Shown: piece after piece, positions 44,214-54,073 of the stretch
Numbering within the stretch: position 1 is the stretch's first letter
Layout of the letters: every line of letters begins with the position of its first letter
Assembly: GCA_017309015.1 (NCBI GenBank)
Contig: JAEDAG010000001.1
Location: forward strand, 113,499 to 177,498
Length of the DNA: 64,000 nucleotides
Origin: Faecalicatena absiana
GTDB taxonomy: Bacteria > Bacillota > Bacilli > Lactobacillales > Lactobacillaceae
Direction of reading: 5' to 3'
Translations under genes and position numbers: made by a program
Notes under the pieces: generated by a model
Told to the model about the DNA's origin: nothing
Seen by the model: only the letters and a program-made list of their open reading frames with translations
Database searches by the model: none

Positions 44214-45019
44214 TTGATCAGCCCTCCTACGCCCTTGGCCTTCTTGCCCTGGCGCTTGGAAATAAAGTAGTAGATCCCAACCAGGAGCATGACGAACAAG
44301 AAGATGATTGTACTGAGCGCGTTGATTTCCAGGTCAATCCCCTGGCGGGCTCTGGAGTAGATTTCAACGGACAGGGTCGTAAAGCCATTGCCAGTTACGA
44401 AGAAAGTCACGGCAAAGTCGTCCAAAGAGTAGGTCAGGGCCATGAACATTCCCGACATGATGCCCGGCGTCAGAGCCGGGATCAGGACCTTGGAAAAGAC
44501 CTGCCAGCCGCTGGCCCCCAGGTCTCTGGCAGCATCGATCAGCGAATTGTCCATTTCTTTTAATTTGGGCAGGACCATCAAGACGACGATCGGGACGGAA
44601 AAGGCAATATGACTGAGCAAGACTGAGGCAAAGCCCAGGGTAAAGCCCAGCGCCGTGAACAGGATCAAGAAGCTGGCCCCGATGATGACGTCAGGCGAAA
44701 CGATCAGAATATTGTTCAAAGACAGGTACAAGCGCTGCTTGGCCGGCTTCCGCATCTCGTTGATCGCGATCGCCCCTAAAGTGCCAATTACCGTCGCGAT
44801 CAAGCTGGACAGCAAAGCCAGCATGAGCGTCTCCAAAAAGATGGCCAGCAGGCGGTGGTCCGCAAACAAGGTCTGGTAATGGGCCCAGGTAAAGTGCTGG
44901 AAGTGGTCCATGCTCTTGCCGCTGGAGAAAGAGAAGTAGACCAGGTAAAAAATCGGCAGGTAAAGGATCACCAGGACCAGGCCAAAGTAGATCCGGCCTA
45001 AAAGACTGTTTTTTCTCAT
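44210..45019 (-). CDS. potC: Polyamine ABC transporter permease PotC
   Basis: 269 residues, six membrane helices, with the inner-membrane EAA loop (AARDLGASGWQVFSKVLIP). Overlaps potB by 4 bases. Confidence 0.93.
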   Translation of the reverse strand: MRKNSLLGRIYFGLVLVILYLPIFYLVYFSFSSGKSMDHFQHFTWAHYQTLFADHRLLAIFLETLMLALLSSLIATVIGTLGAIAINEMRKPAKQRLYLSLNNILIVSPDVIIGASFLILFTALGFTLGFASVLLSHIAFSVPIVVLMVLPKLKEMDNSLIDAARDLGASGWQVFSKVLIPALTPGIMSGMFMALTYSLDDFAVTFFVTGNGFTTLSVEIYSRARQGIDLEINALSTIIFLFVMLLVGIYYFISKRQGKKAKGVGGLIK

Positions 45020-45828
45020 AAGTCAATCTCCTTCTTGTGGCGCTTGCCGGAGGTCAGAATCATGACAATGGTCATCAAGAAGATCAGGATGACGCCAATC
45101 GTGGCCCCCATGTTCCAGTTCATCGTGGTCAAGAAGTACTCTTCAACCGCCGTCCCCAAAGTGATGACGCGGTTGCCCCCGATCAAGCGGGTCAGCATGA
45201 AGAGGGACAAGGACGGGATAAAGATGGCCTGAATCCCGCTTTCTACCCCAGGCCAGGACAGAGGCCAGATAACGTATCTGAAAGTCTGCCAGAAGCTGGC
45301 GCCCAGGTCGGAGCTGGCCCGGATCAAGGCCGGGTCAATTTCCTTTAAGGCGTTGTAGACCGGCATGATCATAAAAGGAATCTCAATATAGGTCGCCACG
45401 AAGATAAAGGCAAAGTCCGTGAACAGAATCGGCACTGGCCCAATCCCGAACAGGTGGAGGAACTGGTTGACCATCCCGTTTCTGGCAAAAATGCCGATAA
45501 AGGCGTAGGCCTTGAGCAACAGGTTGATCCAGGTCGGCAAAATGACCAGCATCAGCCAGAACTGCTGGTTCTTCAGCTTGGTCAAGACCATGGCGGCCGG
45601 ATAAGAGATCAGCAGGCAGAAGAAGGTGATCAGCAGAGCATACCAGAAGGAATTGAGCATCATTTTGATGAAGGTGCCGCCGGAAAAAAAGAGCACAAAG
45701 TTGTGCAAGGTAAAGTGACCGGCAGCGTCCGTCAAGGAGTAGCCCAAGATCAAGACCAGGGGCGCGATGACGAACAAGATGATCCACAACAGGTACGGGA
45801 TCAGGAAGCTGAGGTGCTTTTGCTTCAT
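45016..45828 (-). CDS. potB: Polyamine ABC transporter permease PotB
   Basis: 270 residues, six membrane helices, EAA loop [19 protein letters not shown]. Overlaps potA by 4 bases. Confidence 0.93.
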   Translation of the reverse strand: MKQKHLSFLIPYLLWIILFVIAPLVLILGYSLTDAAGHFTLHNFVLFFSGGTFIKMMLNSFWYALLITFFCLLISYPAAMVLTKLKNQQFWLMLVILPTWINLLLKAYAFIGIFARNGMVNQFLHLFGIGPVPILFTDFAFIFVATYIEIPFMIMPVYNALKEIDPALIRASSDLGASFWQTFRYVIWPLSWPGVESGIQAIFIPSLSLFMLTRLIGGNRVITLGTAVEEYFLTTMNWNMGATIGVILIFLMTIVMILTSGKRHKKEIDL

Positions 45829-46925
45829 TCGTCGTCCCCCTCTCCATCGCCTTCGTAGCTTTCAAGGCGGGCATCGAATTCCGCTTCGGTTTCACCCAAG
45901 CGCATGACGTGAATGTCCTCCGGGTCAAAGAAGAGGCCGATCTCCTGGCCAATCTTGACCCCATTGGTCGAGTGGATCAGCCATTCAGTGCCGGCGCCAG
46001 TGGCCTTGATCTCAAAGTGGTCGCCCAGGAAAAGCTGGCTGAGGACCTGCACGGTCACCTTGCCCTTTTCCGGCGCGGTGATGTCCAGGTCTTCCGGTCT
46101 TAAGACGACTTCAACCTTTTCCCCCGGGGTAATCCCGGCATCGGCACATTCAAAGTTCTTGCCGGCAAACTTGACCTCAAAGTCCTTGATCATTTCCCCA
46201 GGCAGGATATTGGAATCCCCGATGAAGCGGGCGACAAAGTCGTTGACCGGCTCATCATAGATGGCCACCGGGCTGCCGCTTTGCTGGATCTGCCCGTCAT
46301 TCAAGACAAAGATCTCATCGCTCATGGCCAGAGCTTCTTCCTGGTCGTGGGTGACGAAGATGAAAGTGATGCCCAGCTTCTTCTGGATGGCCCGCAATTC
46401 AAACTGCATTTCCTTGCGCAGGCGCTTGTCCAGGGCTGAAAGGCATTCATCCAAAAGCAGGACTTTCGGCTCATTGATGATCGCCCTGGCAATGGCAACC
46501 CGCTGCTGCTGGCCGCCAGAGAGCTCTGAGATCTCCCGGTTGGCAAAGCCGTCCAGACGGACGGTGTGGAGGGCATCCTTGACCTTTTCCCGCACCGTGG
46601 CTTCCGGAGTCCGCTTGAGCTTGAGCCCAAAGGCCACGTTCTCGTACACGTTCAGGTGCGGAAAGAGGGCATAGTTCTGGAAGACGGTATTAAAGTGCCG
46701 CTTGGACGCGTCCAAGCCGGTAATGTCTTGCCCGTTAAAGTAGACTTTCCCCGTGCTGGGCTCGGCGAAACCGGCAATGATCCGCAAAATCGTCGTCTTG
46801 CCGGACCCAGAAGGTCCGAGCAAGGAATAAAACTTCCCTGACTCAATGCTCAGATTGATGTCCCGCAAGGCAACAAAACCATCATCATACTGCTTGGTGA
46901 TGTGATCCAACTTAATAATTTCCAT
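45825..46925 (-). CDS. potA: Polyamine ABC transporter ATPase PotA
   Basis: 366 residues: Walker [10 protein letters not shown], signature LSGGQQQR, Walker B VLLLDEC, H-loop THDQEEA, and a C-terminal TOBE-type domain (about 260-340). It follows murB by 37 bases. The murB-potABCD order is common in lactobacilli. Confidence 0.95.
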   Translation of the reverse strand: MEIIKLDHITKQYDDGFVALRDINLSIESGKFYSLLGPSGSGKTTILRIIAGFAEPSTGKVYFNGQDITGLDASKRHFNTVFQNYALFPHLNVYENVAFGLKLKRTPEATVREKVKDALHTVRLDGFANREISELSGGQQQRVAIARAIINEPKVLLLDECLSALDKRLRKEMQFELRAIQKKLGITFIFVTHDQEEALAMSDEIFVLNDGQIQQSGSPVAIYDEPVNDFVARFIGDSNILPGEMIKDFEVKFAGKNFECADAGITPGEKVEVVLRPEDLDITAPEKGKVTVQVLSQLFLGDHFEIKATGAGTEWLIHSTNGVKIGQEIGLFFDPEDIHVMRLGETEAEFDARLESYEGDGEGDDE

Positions 46926-46962
46926 ACGCTTTTCCTACATATTCTAATTTATTGCTAGAGTT

Positions 46963-47856
46963 TTACTTGTCCCCAATAATTCTCACTTCTGTATGCAAAT
47001 CTATCCCGTATTTTTCCTTAATCGTCTTTTGAATATAGTGAATCAGGTTCAGGTAGTCCGTGGCCGTGGCGCCGCCCTTGTTGACGATAAAGCCGGCATG
47101 CTTCATTGAGACCTGAGCCCCGCCGATCTGCTTGCCCTGCAGTCCCGCCTTGATCAGCATTGGCCCGACGAAGTGGCCCGTTGGGCGCTTGAAGACGGAG
47201 CCGCATGACGGGTATTCCAAAGGCTGCTTGTACTTTCTAAGCGCGTTCAGGTAGTTCATCTCATCCAGAATTGCTTCCCGGTCGCCCTTCTTCAAGGCGA
47301 AAACGGCGGAAACGACGATCTCCTTGGTCTCTTGCACCAGCGAGTGCCGGTAGCTGAACTGCAATTCTGCATTGCTATAGGTCTTCAACTGGCCGTCTTT
47401 CGTCAAGACCGTGGCCGTTTCCAGGCAGTCCTTGGTCTCGCCGCCATAGGCCCCGGCGTTCATGAAGACCGCCCCGCCGACTGACCCTGGGATCCCGGCT
47501 GCAAATTCCAGACCGGACAAGCCCGCCTTGCCCGCGGTAAAGGAAGTGTCGATAATTCTCGCGCCGGCCTCCGCCGTGACCTTGTCGCCGGCCACCTTGA
47601 TCTGGTGCATCTTGGTCAAGATGATGACCAGCCCCTTGATGCCCTTGTCGCTGATGATCAAATTGGATGCGTTGCCGATCACCGTGATTGGCAGCTGCTC
47701 TTCTTCCGCCGCGGCCAGCAAATCCTGCAATTCTGCCAAAGACTTGGGAAAGGCCAAAAATTGGGCTGGGCCGCCCGTTTCCGTAAATGAGTAACGGCTA
47801 AGGGGAATGTTTTCTTGAATGTCGATGCCCTTAGCTTGCAAATCAGTCAATTTCAA
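46963..47856 (-). CDS. murB: UDP-N-acetylenolpyruvoylglucosamine reductase
   Basis: 297 residues of the type II MurB family: FAD-binding GNASNLI and GIPGSVGGAVFMNAGAYGGE, catalytic serine in PSCGSVFKRP. It starts with TTG, with GGAGG 8 bases upstream. It forms UDP-MurNAc for cell-wall synthesis and heads the pot operon. Confidence 0.95.
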   Translation of the reverse strand: MKLTDLQAKGIDIQENIPLSRYSFTETGGPAQFLAFPKSLAELQDLLAAAEEEQLPITVIGNASNLIISDKGIKGLVIILTKMHQIKVAGDKVTAEAGARIIDTSFTAGKAGLSGLEFAAGIPGSVGGAVFMNAGAYGGETKDCLETATVLTKDGQLKTYSNAELQFSYRHSLVQETKEIVVSAVFALKKGDREAILDEMNYLNALRKYKQPLEYPSCGSVFKRPTGHFVGPMLIKAGLQGKQIGGAQVSMKHAGFIVNKGGATATDYLNLIHYIQKTIKEKYGIDLHTEVRIIGDK

Positions 47857-47941
47857 TATTGTGCCTCCTCATAATTCCTTTTGATATTTTACCGCATTAG
47901 CCGCTGGTCTTCATCACTTTAGTGAGCCTTAAGTCCTGTGC

Positions 47942-47947
47942 TATACT
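47942..47947 (+). promoter_or_regulatory. Extended -10 promoter of the exonuclease gene
   Basis: TGCTATACT matches an extended -10 element (TGnTATAAT-like) 27 bases before the start codon; no good -35 is seen. Confidence 0.5.
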
Positions 47948-47973
47948 TCTTTTAGTTACCGGAGGTTTTTCTA

Positions 47974-48507
47974 ATGAATTTTGTCGCAATGGACTTTGAA
48001 ACTGCCAACCAGCACCCAGCCAGTGCCTGCTCTTTAGCCCTGGTCATGGTGCGGGACAACAAGATCATCGACCGCTTCTACACTGTCATCAATCCCCAAA
48101 TGGCCTTTGACGCCCAGCACATCAAGGTGCACGACATCACGGCTAAAGACGTGCAAAGCGCCCCGACCATGAGCGAGGTCTGGCCCAAGATCAAGGGGCT
48201 GTTTCAGCCGGGGATGCTCGTGGCGGCCCACAACGCCCGCTTTGACACCAACGTCATGAAGCAGTCGCTGATGCGCTACGGGATCGCTGAGCCCCACTAC
48301 CTGGTCATCGATACCCTGGCCATCGCCAAAAAGCTGGAGCCAGGCCTGGCCAACTACCAGCTCAACACGGTTTCTGACCTGCTGGACGTTGAACTCTGGC
48401 ACCACCATAACGCTCTCAGCGACAGCGAGGCCTGTGCCGGCATCCTGGTCAAGGAAGCGGAAAAGCACGGCATGGAGGCCGTCAAACAGTTTGTCTATCA
48501 GATCTAG
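47974..48507 (+). CDS. DnaQ-like 3'-5' exonuclease
   Basis: 177 residues of the DEDDh family: MDFETA in motif I, HNARFDTNV in motif II and HHNALSDSEA in motif III. Stand-alone members act in DNA repair or proofreading-like roles. GGAGGT lies 7 bases before the ATG. Single gene convergent with tsaE. Confidence 0.9.
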   Translation: MNFVAMDFETANQHPASACSLALVMVRDNKIIDRFYTVINPQMAFDAQHIKVHDITAKDVQSAPTMSEVWPKIKGLFQPGMLVAAHNARFDTNVMKQSLMRYGIAEPHYLVIDTLAIAKKLEPGLANYQLNTVSDLLDVELWHHHNALSDSEACAGILVKEAEKHGMEAVKQFVYQI

Positions 48508-48524
48508 CTTGCCAGCCATTGGCA

Positions 48525-48570
48525 AAAAAATAACCAGACGCATTTTTGGCTTGCGTCTGGTTATTTTTGT
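48525..48570. terminator. Bidirectional intrinsic terminator
   Basis: AAATAACCAGACGC pairs with GCGTCTGGTTATTT around an 11-base loop, between the convergent exonuclease and tsaE genes. Confidence 0.88.
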
Positions 48571-48577
48571 CTACTGG

Positions 48578-49069
48578 CTATTCCGCCATTAATTCCGTGT
48601 AGCGGGCCTGGGCTTCTTTGGCCCATTCGCCGGCTCTTGGCCCGTGGGGATCAAGCTGCACCACACGCTTGGTGGAGTCCCAGGAGTCATCAACCCGCTT
48701 GAGCACCAAGCCGAGGTAGTTTTCTGGCAAATCATCCTGGATGACCTGCGGCCATTCAATGACCACGATCCCATCTTCAGCCAGATACTCATTCAGGTCG
48801 ATTGAAGCCAGGTCGTCGCCCTCCAGGCGGTAAAAGTCCATGTGGAAGAGCGGCATCTTGCCTTCCCGGTACTCGCGCACGATCGTAAAGGTTGGACTCT
48901 TGACCGGGCGCTTGATTCCTAAAGCCCGGCCCAAGCCCTGGGTCATAGTCGTCTTGCCGGCGCCCAAGTCGCCTTTAAGCAGCAAGAGGTCATGGGGCTT
49001 GGCGGTGTCAGCCAAGGCCTGGCCCCATTTCTGCATGGCGGCTGCTGAATTGATTGCTAATTCTGTCAT
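48578..49069 (-). CDS. tsaE: TsaE, ATPase for tRNA t6A modification
   Basis: 163 residues with P-loop GDLGAGKTT (about 35-43). Works with TsaB, TsaC and TsaD to make N6-threonylcarbamoyladenosine in tRNAs. Follows pta by 13 bases. Confidence 0.93.
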   Translation of the reverse strand: MTELAINSAAAMQKWGQALADTAKPHDLLLLKGDLGAGKTTMTQGLGRALGIKRPVKSPTFTIVREYREGKMPLFHMDFYRLEGDDLASIDLNEYLAEDGIVVIEWPQVIQDDLPENYLGLVLKRVDDSWDSTKRVVQLDPHGPRAGEWAKEAQARYTELMAE

Positions 49070-49082
49070 AACGTTCTTTCTT

Positions 49083-50075
49083 TTAATCCTCGATTGCTGA
49101 TTGCGCTGCCGTCAGAATCCCGATCTTGTAGACGTCGTCAGCTGAGCAGCCGCGCGACAGGTCGTTGACTGGCTTGGCCAGCCCTTGCAGGACGGGGCCA
49201 ACGGCCGTAAAGCCGCCCAGGCGCTGGGCAATCTTGTAACCAATGTTGCCGGATTGCAGCTCTGGGAAGATGAAGATGTTGGCCTTGCCAGCCACTGCTG
49301 AGTCCGGCGCCTTGATCTTGGCCACTTCCGGCACAAAGGCGGCGTCAAACTGCAGCTCCCCGTCGGCAATCACGTCTGGGTTCTTGCTCTTAAAGAGTTT
49401 AACAGCTTCGGCTACCTTGTCAACCTGCGCTCCCTTGGCTGAGCCATGGGTTGAGAAGCTCAAAAAGGCCACGCGCGGCTCTTCAATTCCGATTGCCTTG
49501 GCCGTAATGACTGACTGTTCAGCAAATTCGGCCAGCTGGTCGCTGGTTGGGTCAATGGAAATCGCGCAGTCAGCAAAGATGTACTTCTCTTCGCCCCGCT
49601 CCATGATGAAGGAGCCTGAAACTCGGTGCATCCCCGGCTTGGTCTTCAAGATGAACAAGGCCGGGCGGACAGTTGCAGCCGTTGAGTGGGCCACCCCGGA
49701 AACCATCCCGTCAGCTTCGCCGGTATAAACCAGCATGGTCCCGTAGAAGTTAGGGTCCAGCATGGCGTCATGCGCCTCTTCCATGCTTTGGAAATGCTTT
49801 CCTCCAGCCATGCGCTCGTGGAACTTTTCAACCATTGAGACAAATTCCGGCGCGTGCAGGTAGTCAACGATCCTGATCCCTGACAGATCCAGCTTGGCGT
49901 TCTTGGCCAGCGCCTCCACCTTGTCCGCCTCGCCCAGCAGGATGGGCTCAACCAGGCCGTCAGCCTGCAAGCGGCTGGCCGCGGTCAGCACGCGGACGTC
50001 ATTGCCTTCTGGAAAAACGATCCGCTTCTTTGAACTCTTCTTCAACAAATCTTTCAAAATTTCAAAAACTTCCAT
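49083..50075 (-). CDS. pta: Phosphate acetyltransferase
   Basis: 330 residues, single catalytic domain. Converts acetyl-CoA and phosphate to acetyl phosphate and CoA. Recognised by FPEGNDVR, SGVAHSTAATVRP, LSFSTHGSAKG and FPELQSGNIGYK. AGGAGG precedes the start. ung-pta-tsaE lie in a row on the minus strand, as in many lactobacilli. The kinase partner is at 11364-12557. Confidence 0.96.
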   Translation of the reverse strand: MEVFEILKDLLKKSSKKRIVFPEGNDVRVLTAASRLQADGLVEPILLGEADKVEALAKNAKLDLSGIRIVDYLHAPEFVSMVEKFHERMAGGKHFQSMEEAHDAMLDPNFYGTMLVYTGEADGMVSGVAHSTAATVRPALFILKTKPGMHRVSGSFIMERGEEKYIFADCAISIDPTSDQLAEFAEQSVITAKAIGIEEPRVAFLSFSTHGSAKGAQVDKVAEAVKLFKSKNPDVIADGELQFDAAFVPEVAKIKAPDSAVAGKANIFIFPELQSGNIGYKIAQRLGGFTAVGPVLQGLAKPVNDLSRGCSADDVYKIGILTAAQSAIED

Positions 50076-50094
50076 TTTTTCCTCCTAAAGGATA

Positions 50095-50778
50095 CTACTC
50101 TGCCTGCATGGGCAGCTGCCAGTCAATTGGCGCTTCGCCGAAGCTGACCAAGGCCGCGTTGGCTCTTGAAAAAGGCCGGGAGCCAAAAAAGCCGCGGTTG
50201 GCTGAAAACGGACTTGGATGGGCGGACTTGATGATGACGTTCTTCTCCTGGTCGATCAAGGGGATCTTGTTCTGGGCAAAGCGGCCCCAAAGGATAAAGA
50301 CCACCTTGCCTCGCTCGCTCAAGGCCTTGATGGCCGCGTCGGTAACTGCCTCCCAGCCCTTGCCCTGGTGGCCATTTGCGTGCCCGTAAGGCACGGTCAG
50401 GACCGCGTTGAGCAGGAGCACGCCCTGGTCGGCCCACCGCTTCAAATAGCCATGGTTCACCGGCAAGGCACCCACGTCGTCATACAGTTCCTTGTAGATA
50501 TTCCGCAAGGACGGCGGCAGGGGCGTGCCTGGGCTGACAGAAAAGCTCATCCCATTTGCCTGGCCGGGATTGTGGTAGGGATCCTGGCCCAAGATCACGA
50601 TCTTGGTCTCCGCGAAGGGAGTCAGCTTGAAAGCCGTGAAAATATGATACATATCCGGGTAGATCTGCTTATTCTGGTACTCGGAGCGCAAAAACTCATG
50701 TAAGTTGTGATATTCATCACTTTCAAAAACCGGCTCCAGCACCTGATCCCAATCGTTGCCAATAAAATGCTTCATCAA
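50095..50778 (-). CDS. ung: Uracil-DNA glycosylase
   Basis: 227 residues, family 1: catalytic GQDPYH (about 64-69) and [13 protein letters not shown] (about 188-200). Removes uracil from DNA. GGTGG lies 8 bases before the first of two adjacent ATGs. First gene of the ung-pta-tsaE group. Confidence 0.96.
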   Translation of the reverse strand: MMKHFIGNDWDQVLEPVFESDEYHNLHEFLRSEYQNKQIYPDMYHIFTAFKLTPFAETKIVILGQDPYHNPGQANGMSFSVSPGTPLPPSLRNIYKELYDDVGALPVNHGYLKRWADQGVLLLNAVLTVPYGHANGHQGKGWEAVTDAAIKALSERGKVVFILWGRFAQNKIPLIDQEKNVIIKSAHPSPFSANRGFFGSRPFSRANAALVSFGEAPIDWQLPMQAE

Positions 50779-50951
50779 TCATTCCACCTTTATTTTGTCC
50801 TACTAGAATCTTATCATTAATCGGCCCCTAGTCCAAGGATTAGTGAAAAAAATCACGACTCCTTTTTTGGAGAATATTTCATGTTTCTGCATACCTTGCT
50901 AGCCCCGTTTTTATGTTATTATGAAAACGAACAACAAGGAGGTAAATTCAG

Positions 50952-51833
50952 ATGATTAAATTGATCGCCTGCGACTTGGACGGGACCCTTTTTAACGCCA
51001 GCATGGAGGTTTCTGACGGCAATGTCCAAGCTATCCAGCGGGCAGAAAACAACGGGATCGAATTCTTAGTCGCCAGCGGCCGCGCGCCCCACGAATCCTG
51101 GGGGCTGATCAAGAGCTACGGCATCCATTGCGGCTTCATCAATTTGAACGGGGCTCTGGTCTACGACCCGCAAGGCAACCTGATCGTCAAGAACCCGATT
51201 GACCTGGCAGTCGGCCGGCAAATCGTCAAGCTGCTCAAGCAGTACCATTTGTACTTTGAAGTGGTCACCAAGGACAAGGTCTACTCAGAAGACCTGAGCG
51301 CCCGGATTGCCAACGTGGCCCACTACGTCATGACTCTGAACCCTGGCCTGACCTTCAAGGAAGCCGTCATGGTTTCCGGCGCCAAGCCAGCCATCGTCAG
51401 CATCCAGGAAGTTGACAGCTTCGAGCACCTGCTGGAAGACGACAATCTGGAAATCATGAAGATCATCGCCTTTGACAGCCGGGGGCCAGAGTTCTTCTCA
51501 GGCATCATTCCGCAAGTCAAGCAGATGGGCGAGCTCTCCATCACTTCCAGCTCGAGCGACAACATTGAAATCAACGCGGCCAAGGCCCAAAAGGGGCCAG
51601 CCCTGATGGACTACGCGCAAGCCAAGGGCATCAAGCGCGAGGAAACGGCCGCGATCGGCGACAACCTCAACGATGAAAGCATGATTTCCATGGCTGGCGT
51701 TGGCGTAGCCATGGGCAACGCGGTCTTGGACATCAAGAACATCGCTACCTTTATCACCCGCACCAACAATGAAGATGGGGTAGCTGCCGCGATTGACCGA
51801 ATTATCTCTGAAAACAAAAAAGAGTTGAAGTAA
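50952..51833 (+). CDS. Cof-type HAD-superfamily hydrolase
   Basis: 293 residues: motif I CDLDGTLF, motif II ASGR, and motif IV GDNLNDESM. Different from the HAD at 38889-39701 but in the same broad family of sugar-phosphate or cofactor phosphatases. GGAGG precedes the ATG. Followed directly by a tubby-like protein gene. Confidence 0.88.
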   Translation: MIKLIACDLDGTLFNASMEVSDGNVQAIQRAENNGIEFLVASGRAPHESWGLIKSYGIHCGFINLNGALVYDPQGNLIVKNPIDLAVGRQIVKLLKQYHLYFEVVTKDKVYSEDLSARIANVAHYVMTLNPGLTFKEAVMVSGAKPAIVSIQEVDSFEHLLEDDNLEIMKIIAFDSRGPEFFSGIIPQVKQMGELSITSSSSDNIEINAAKAQKGPALMDYAQAKGIKREETAAIGDNLNDESMISMAGVGVAMGNAVLDIKNIATFITRTNNEDGVAAAIDRIISENKKELK

Positions 51834-51835
51834 CC

Positions 51836-52408
51836 ATGTATACCTACACCCTTTCCCTCACCCAAGAGGGGCATACCGGCCAGATCCCGATTGTTGACGG
51901 CAAGGGTGAACCTTGGGGCATCATCCGGGGCAACCTGGACAACCCCAATCATACCCTCTACCTGCTGGACACCAGCAGCCAGGAGATTGGCCGCCTCTAC
52001 AGTGACGGGACCGGGCTGATTGCCTCTTACACCCTTGACGTGGTCAACCACTCCCTGGTCCATGTCAAGAAGGTCAACAACCACCAGCTCAACCTTTTTT
52101 ACATCACCCGCTTGAACTACTGGGTCAACGGGAGCATCAAGAAAGGGAGCTACGCCTTTAGAAGCGGGGTAAAAAAAGTCGCCGCGGTCCAGACGGAAGT
52201 CAGTGACCACGGCGTCGTTCTGACCTGCCAGATTGAGCGGCCAGAAGATATCCCTTTTATTCTGTTGATTGCCGTCCTCTTTACCCAGTGGCACGTCACG
52301 CCTTTGGAATTGCCAGACTTTCTGCCAATCATCAGCCAGCATTCCACTGGGACGGCCAGTCTCTTTAGACTCTTTTCACCATATGATCATAAACGCGATC
52401 GCCAATAG
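51836..52408 (+). CDS. Hypothetical protein, possibly tubby/LURP-one-like beta-barrel
   Basis: 190 residues starting MYTYTLSLTQEG; mostly short beta strands with a hydrophobic helix near 160 (FILLIAVLFTQ). This alternation and length resemble the tubby-C/LURP-one-related proteins common in lactobacilli, but I am unsure. It begins 2 bases after the HAD stop, so it is co-transcribed. Its 3' end overlaps the convergent GNAT gene by 44 bases. Confidence 0.6.
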   Translation: MYTYTLSLTQEGHTGQIPIVDGKGEPWGIIRGNLDNPNHTLYLLDTSSQEIGRLYSDGTGLIASYTLDVVNHSLVHVKKVNNHQLNLFYITRLNYWVNGSIKKGSYAFRSGVKKVAAVQTEVSDHGVVLTCQIERPEDIPFILLIAVLFTQWHVTPLELPDFLPIISQHSTGTASLFRLFSPYDHKRDRQ

Positions 52409-52934
52409 TCATCGTGTGAGTCGTCTCAAAGCCCTTGTGCACGTATAAGCGCTGTGCACGAGGGTTTTCTTTGTCCACGTTCAAAGAAACGACTGAGAAG
52501 CCATGTTTCTTAGCAATCTTGGGCGCGACGTCCAGCAGCTTGCTGGCAATGCCCCGGCCCCAGTATTTAGGTGAAACCGCGATCGCGTCAATGTACCATT
52601 CGCCCTTTTCGGCTTCCTTGTCGGTAAAGATGTCAGTCTTCATCGGCAGGCCAACTTTGGCCATTTCCTTGCGCAAGACCACGTCAATGATGCCTTGGTC
52701 GCGGTCAGAATACATGCACAGGATGCCCAGGACCCGGTCATGTTCATCGGTTGCCACCCAGATCCGGTTGTATGAATAGCGGTAGTTCTCTGAAATAAAG
52801 CCCAGCCGCATCAAGTCGTAGAATTGGCTGTCTGGCAGCCGCTTGATGGTCGCCATGTCCATTTCATCGAAAATTTGGTTCAAAATTGGAAAAACGGCAA
52901 CATAGTCGTCTTTTCTAGCTTTGCGAATAATCAA
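52365..52934 (-). CDS. GNAT-family N-acetyltransferase
   Basis: About 189 residues with the acetyl-CoA motif YWGRGIASKLLD (R/QxxGxG/A region) and the following beta strand VVSLNVDKENPRAQRLYVHKGF. A TTG at 52934 is preferred, as AAAGGA is 8 bases upstream and no ATG fits. The substrate is unknown. Its 3' end overlaps the convergent neighbour. Confidence 0.8.
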   Translation of the reverse strand: MIIRKARKDDYVAVFPILNQIFDEMDMATIKRLPDSQFYDLMRLGFISENYRYSYNRIWVATDEHDRVLGILCMYSDRDQGIIDVVLRKEMAKVGLPMKTDIFTDKEAEKGEWYIDAIAVSPKYWGRGIASKLLDVAPKIAKKHGFSVVSLNVDKENPRAQRLYVHKGFETTHTMTIGDRVYDHMVKRV

Positions 52935-53128
52935 AATCAAAATCCTTTCCAAAGTTTTTGCTGCTAAAAGAGCTGCTACCACTATCTTACTACACGACAA
53001 AAGGCACTTCCAAAGAAATGGAAGTTCCTTTCGCGATTATAGAGTTTGTTATCTGACTGGCCGCTGATGAATTCCGATTATTTTCAAGAATACAGGATAA
53101 TCAGGTTAATTGGTTGATTCGGGTGTGA

Positions 53129-54073
53129 TTGACGGCCAGTCAGGCCAAGCAATTCCTCTGGCTTGAAAGCAATGCCGGAATGGGAAAGGAGGTCGAGTCA
53201 CACCCAATGCTGGCAGATGTCTCAGAGAACCTGTATCTGAGCCAGTCCTATGTCAGCCAGATCATCACGCAGGCCGAGCACGACTACGGGATCAAGCTGG
53301 TCAACCGCTCCAGCATGCCCATTTCCTTGACTGAAGCCGGCGGGAGCCTGGCCAAGGGACTGGACAAGGTCATTTCTGCTTACAGCGACTTGCAGCTCCA
53401 AATGAAGACGCTCAGCAGCAATCAAAAAGACATCACGGTTATCGGCTACGTGCAACCGATCGATCCATTCCTTGCGTGTGACCTTTATCACAAAATTTAC
53501 ACGGAGAAGCTGCCTGATCAATTGAAAATCGTCCCTGTTAACGACAGCCAAACCCTTGACCGCCTAAAAAGCGGTTCAATTGACTTCTATATTGGGCCAC
53601 AAGTGATCGACCGGCAAGTCACTTCCGAAATCTTGGAGTGCCGGCAGCTGTCTCTGCTGGTCCCTTTTGGCAGCAAGTACGACCAGGAGCTGCCGGATTC
53701 TTTGAACCTCGAGCAAGCCAAGCGCGTTTTCAGCACGGCCCAGTTCGTTGGTTCCAAGAAGGATATGGATAATTACGGCGTCTTAAAGCGCTTTTTGGCT
53801 GGCGAAAAGATCGATGCCAGCGCGACGATCCAGGTCAACAACCAGTGGGACGCGGCCCTTATCGCTCACAAGAGCGGCCTCCTAGCCCTGGTCGATCCAG
53901 CACTGATTGACCCTGACGCCAAGAAATATGGCCGCCTGTTTTCCCGCTTCGTCAAGCTGCCAGCTGAATGCTTCAGCTTCAACATCTATCTTTCATATTT
54001 GACCAGGAAACTCAAGGACAAGCTGCCTATTTACCAGCAGATCATCGCGGCCGCCAATAAAATGTTGTTTTGA
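53129..54073 (+). CDS. LysR-like regulator with an atypical N-terminus
   Basis: 314 residues. A helix-turn-helix (LYLSQSYVSQIITQAEHDYGIKLVNRSSMPISLTEAG, about 35-70) and a LysR-type effector domain with PIDPFLACDLYHKI to the end are recognisable. The frame opens right after a TGA; the likely starts are TTG at 53129 or ATG at 53207 (AGGAGG 13 bases away), both unsatisfying, and the helix before the HTH does not look like a normal LysR start. A small upstream frameshift is possible. It ends next to IS copy B. Confidence 0.7.
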   Translation: MTASQAKQFLWLESNAGMGKEVESHPMLADVSENLYLSQSYVSQIITQAEHDYGIKLVNRSSMPISLTEAGGSLAKGLDKVISAYSDLQLQMKTLSSNQKDITVIGYVQPIDPFLACDLYHKIYTEKLPDQLKIVPVNDSQTLDRLKSGSIDFYIGPQVIDRQVTSEILECRQLSLLVPFGSKYDQELPDSLNLEQAKRVFSTAQFVGSKKDMDNYGVLKRFLAGEKIDASATIQVNNQWDAALIAHKSGLLALVDPALIDPDAKKYGRLFSRFVKLPAECFSFNIYLSYLTRKLKDKLPIYQQIIAAANKMLF

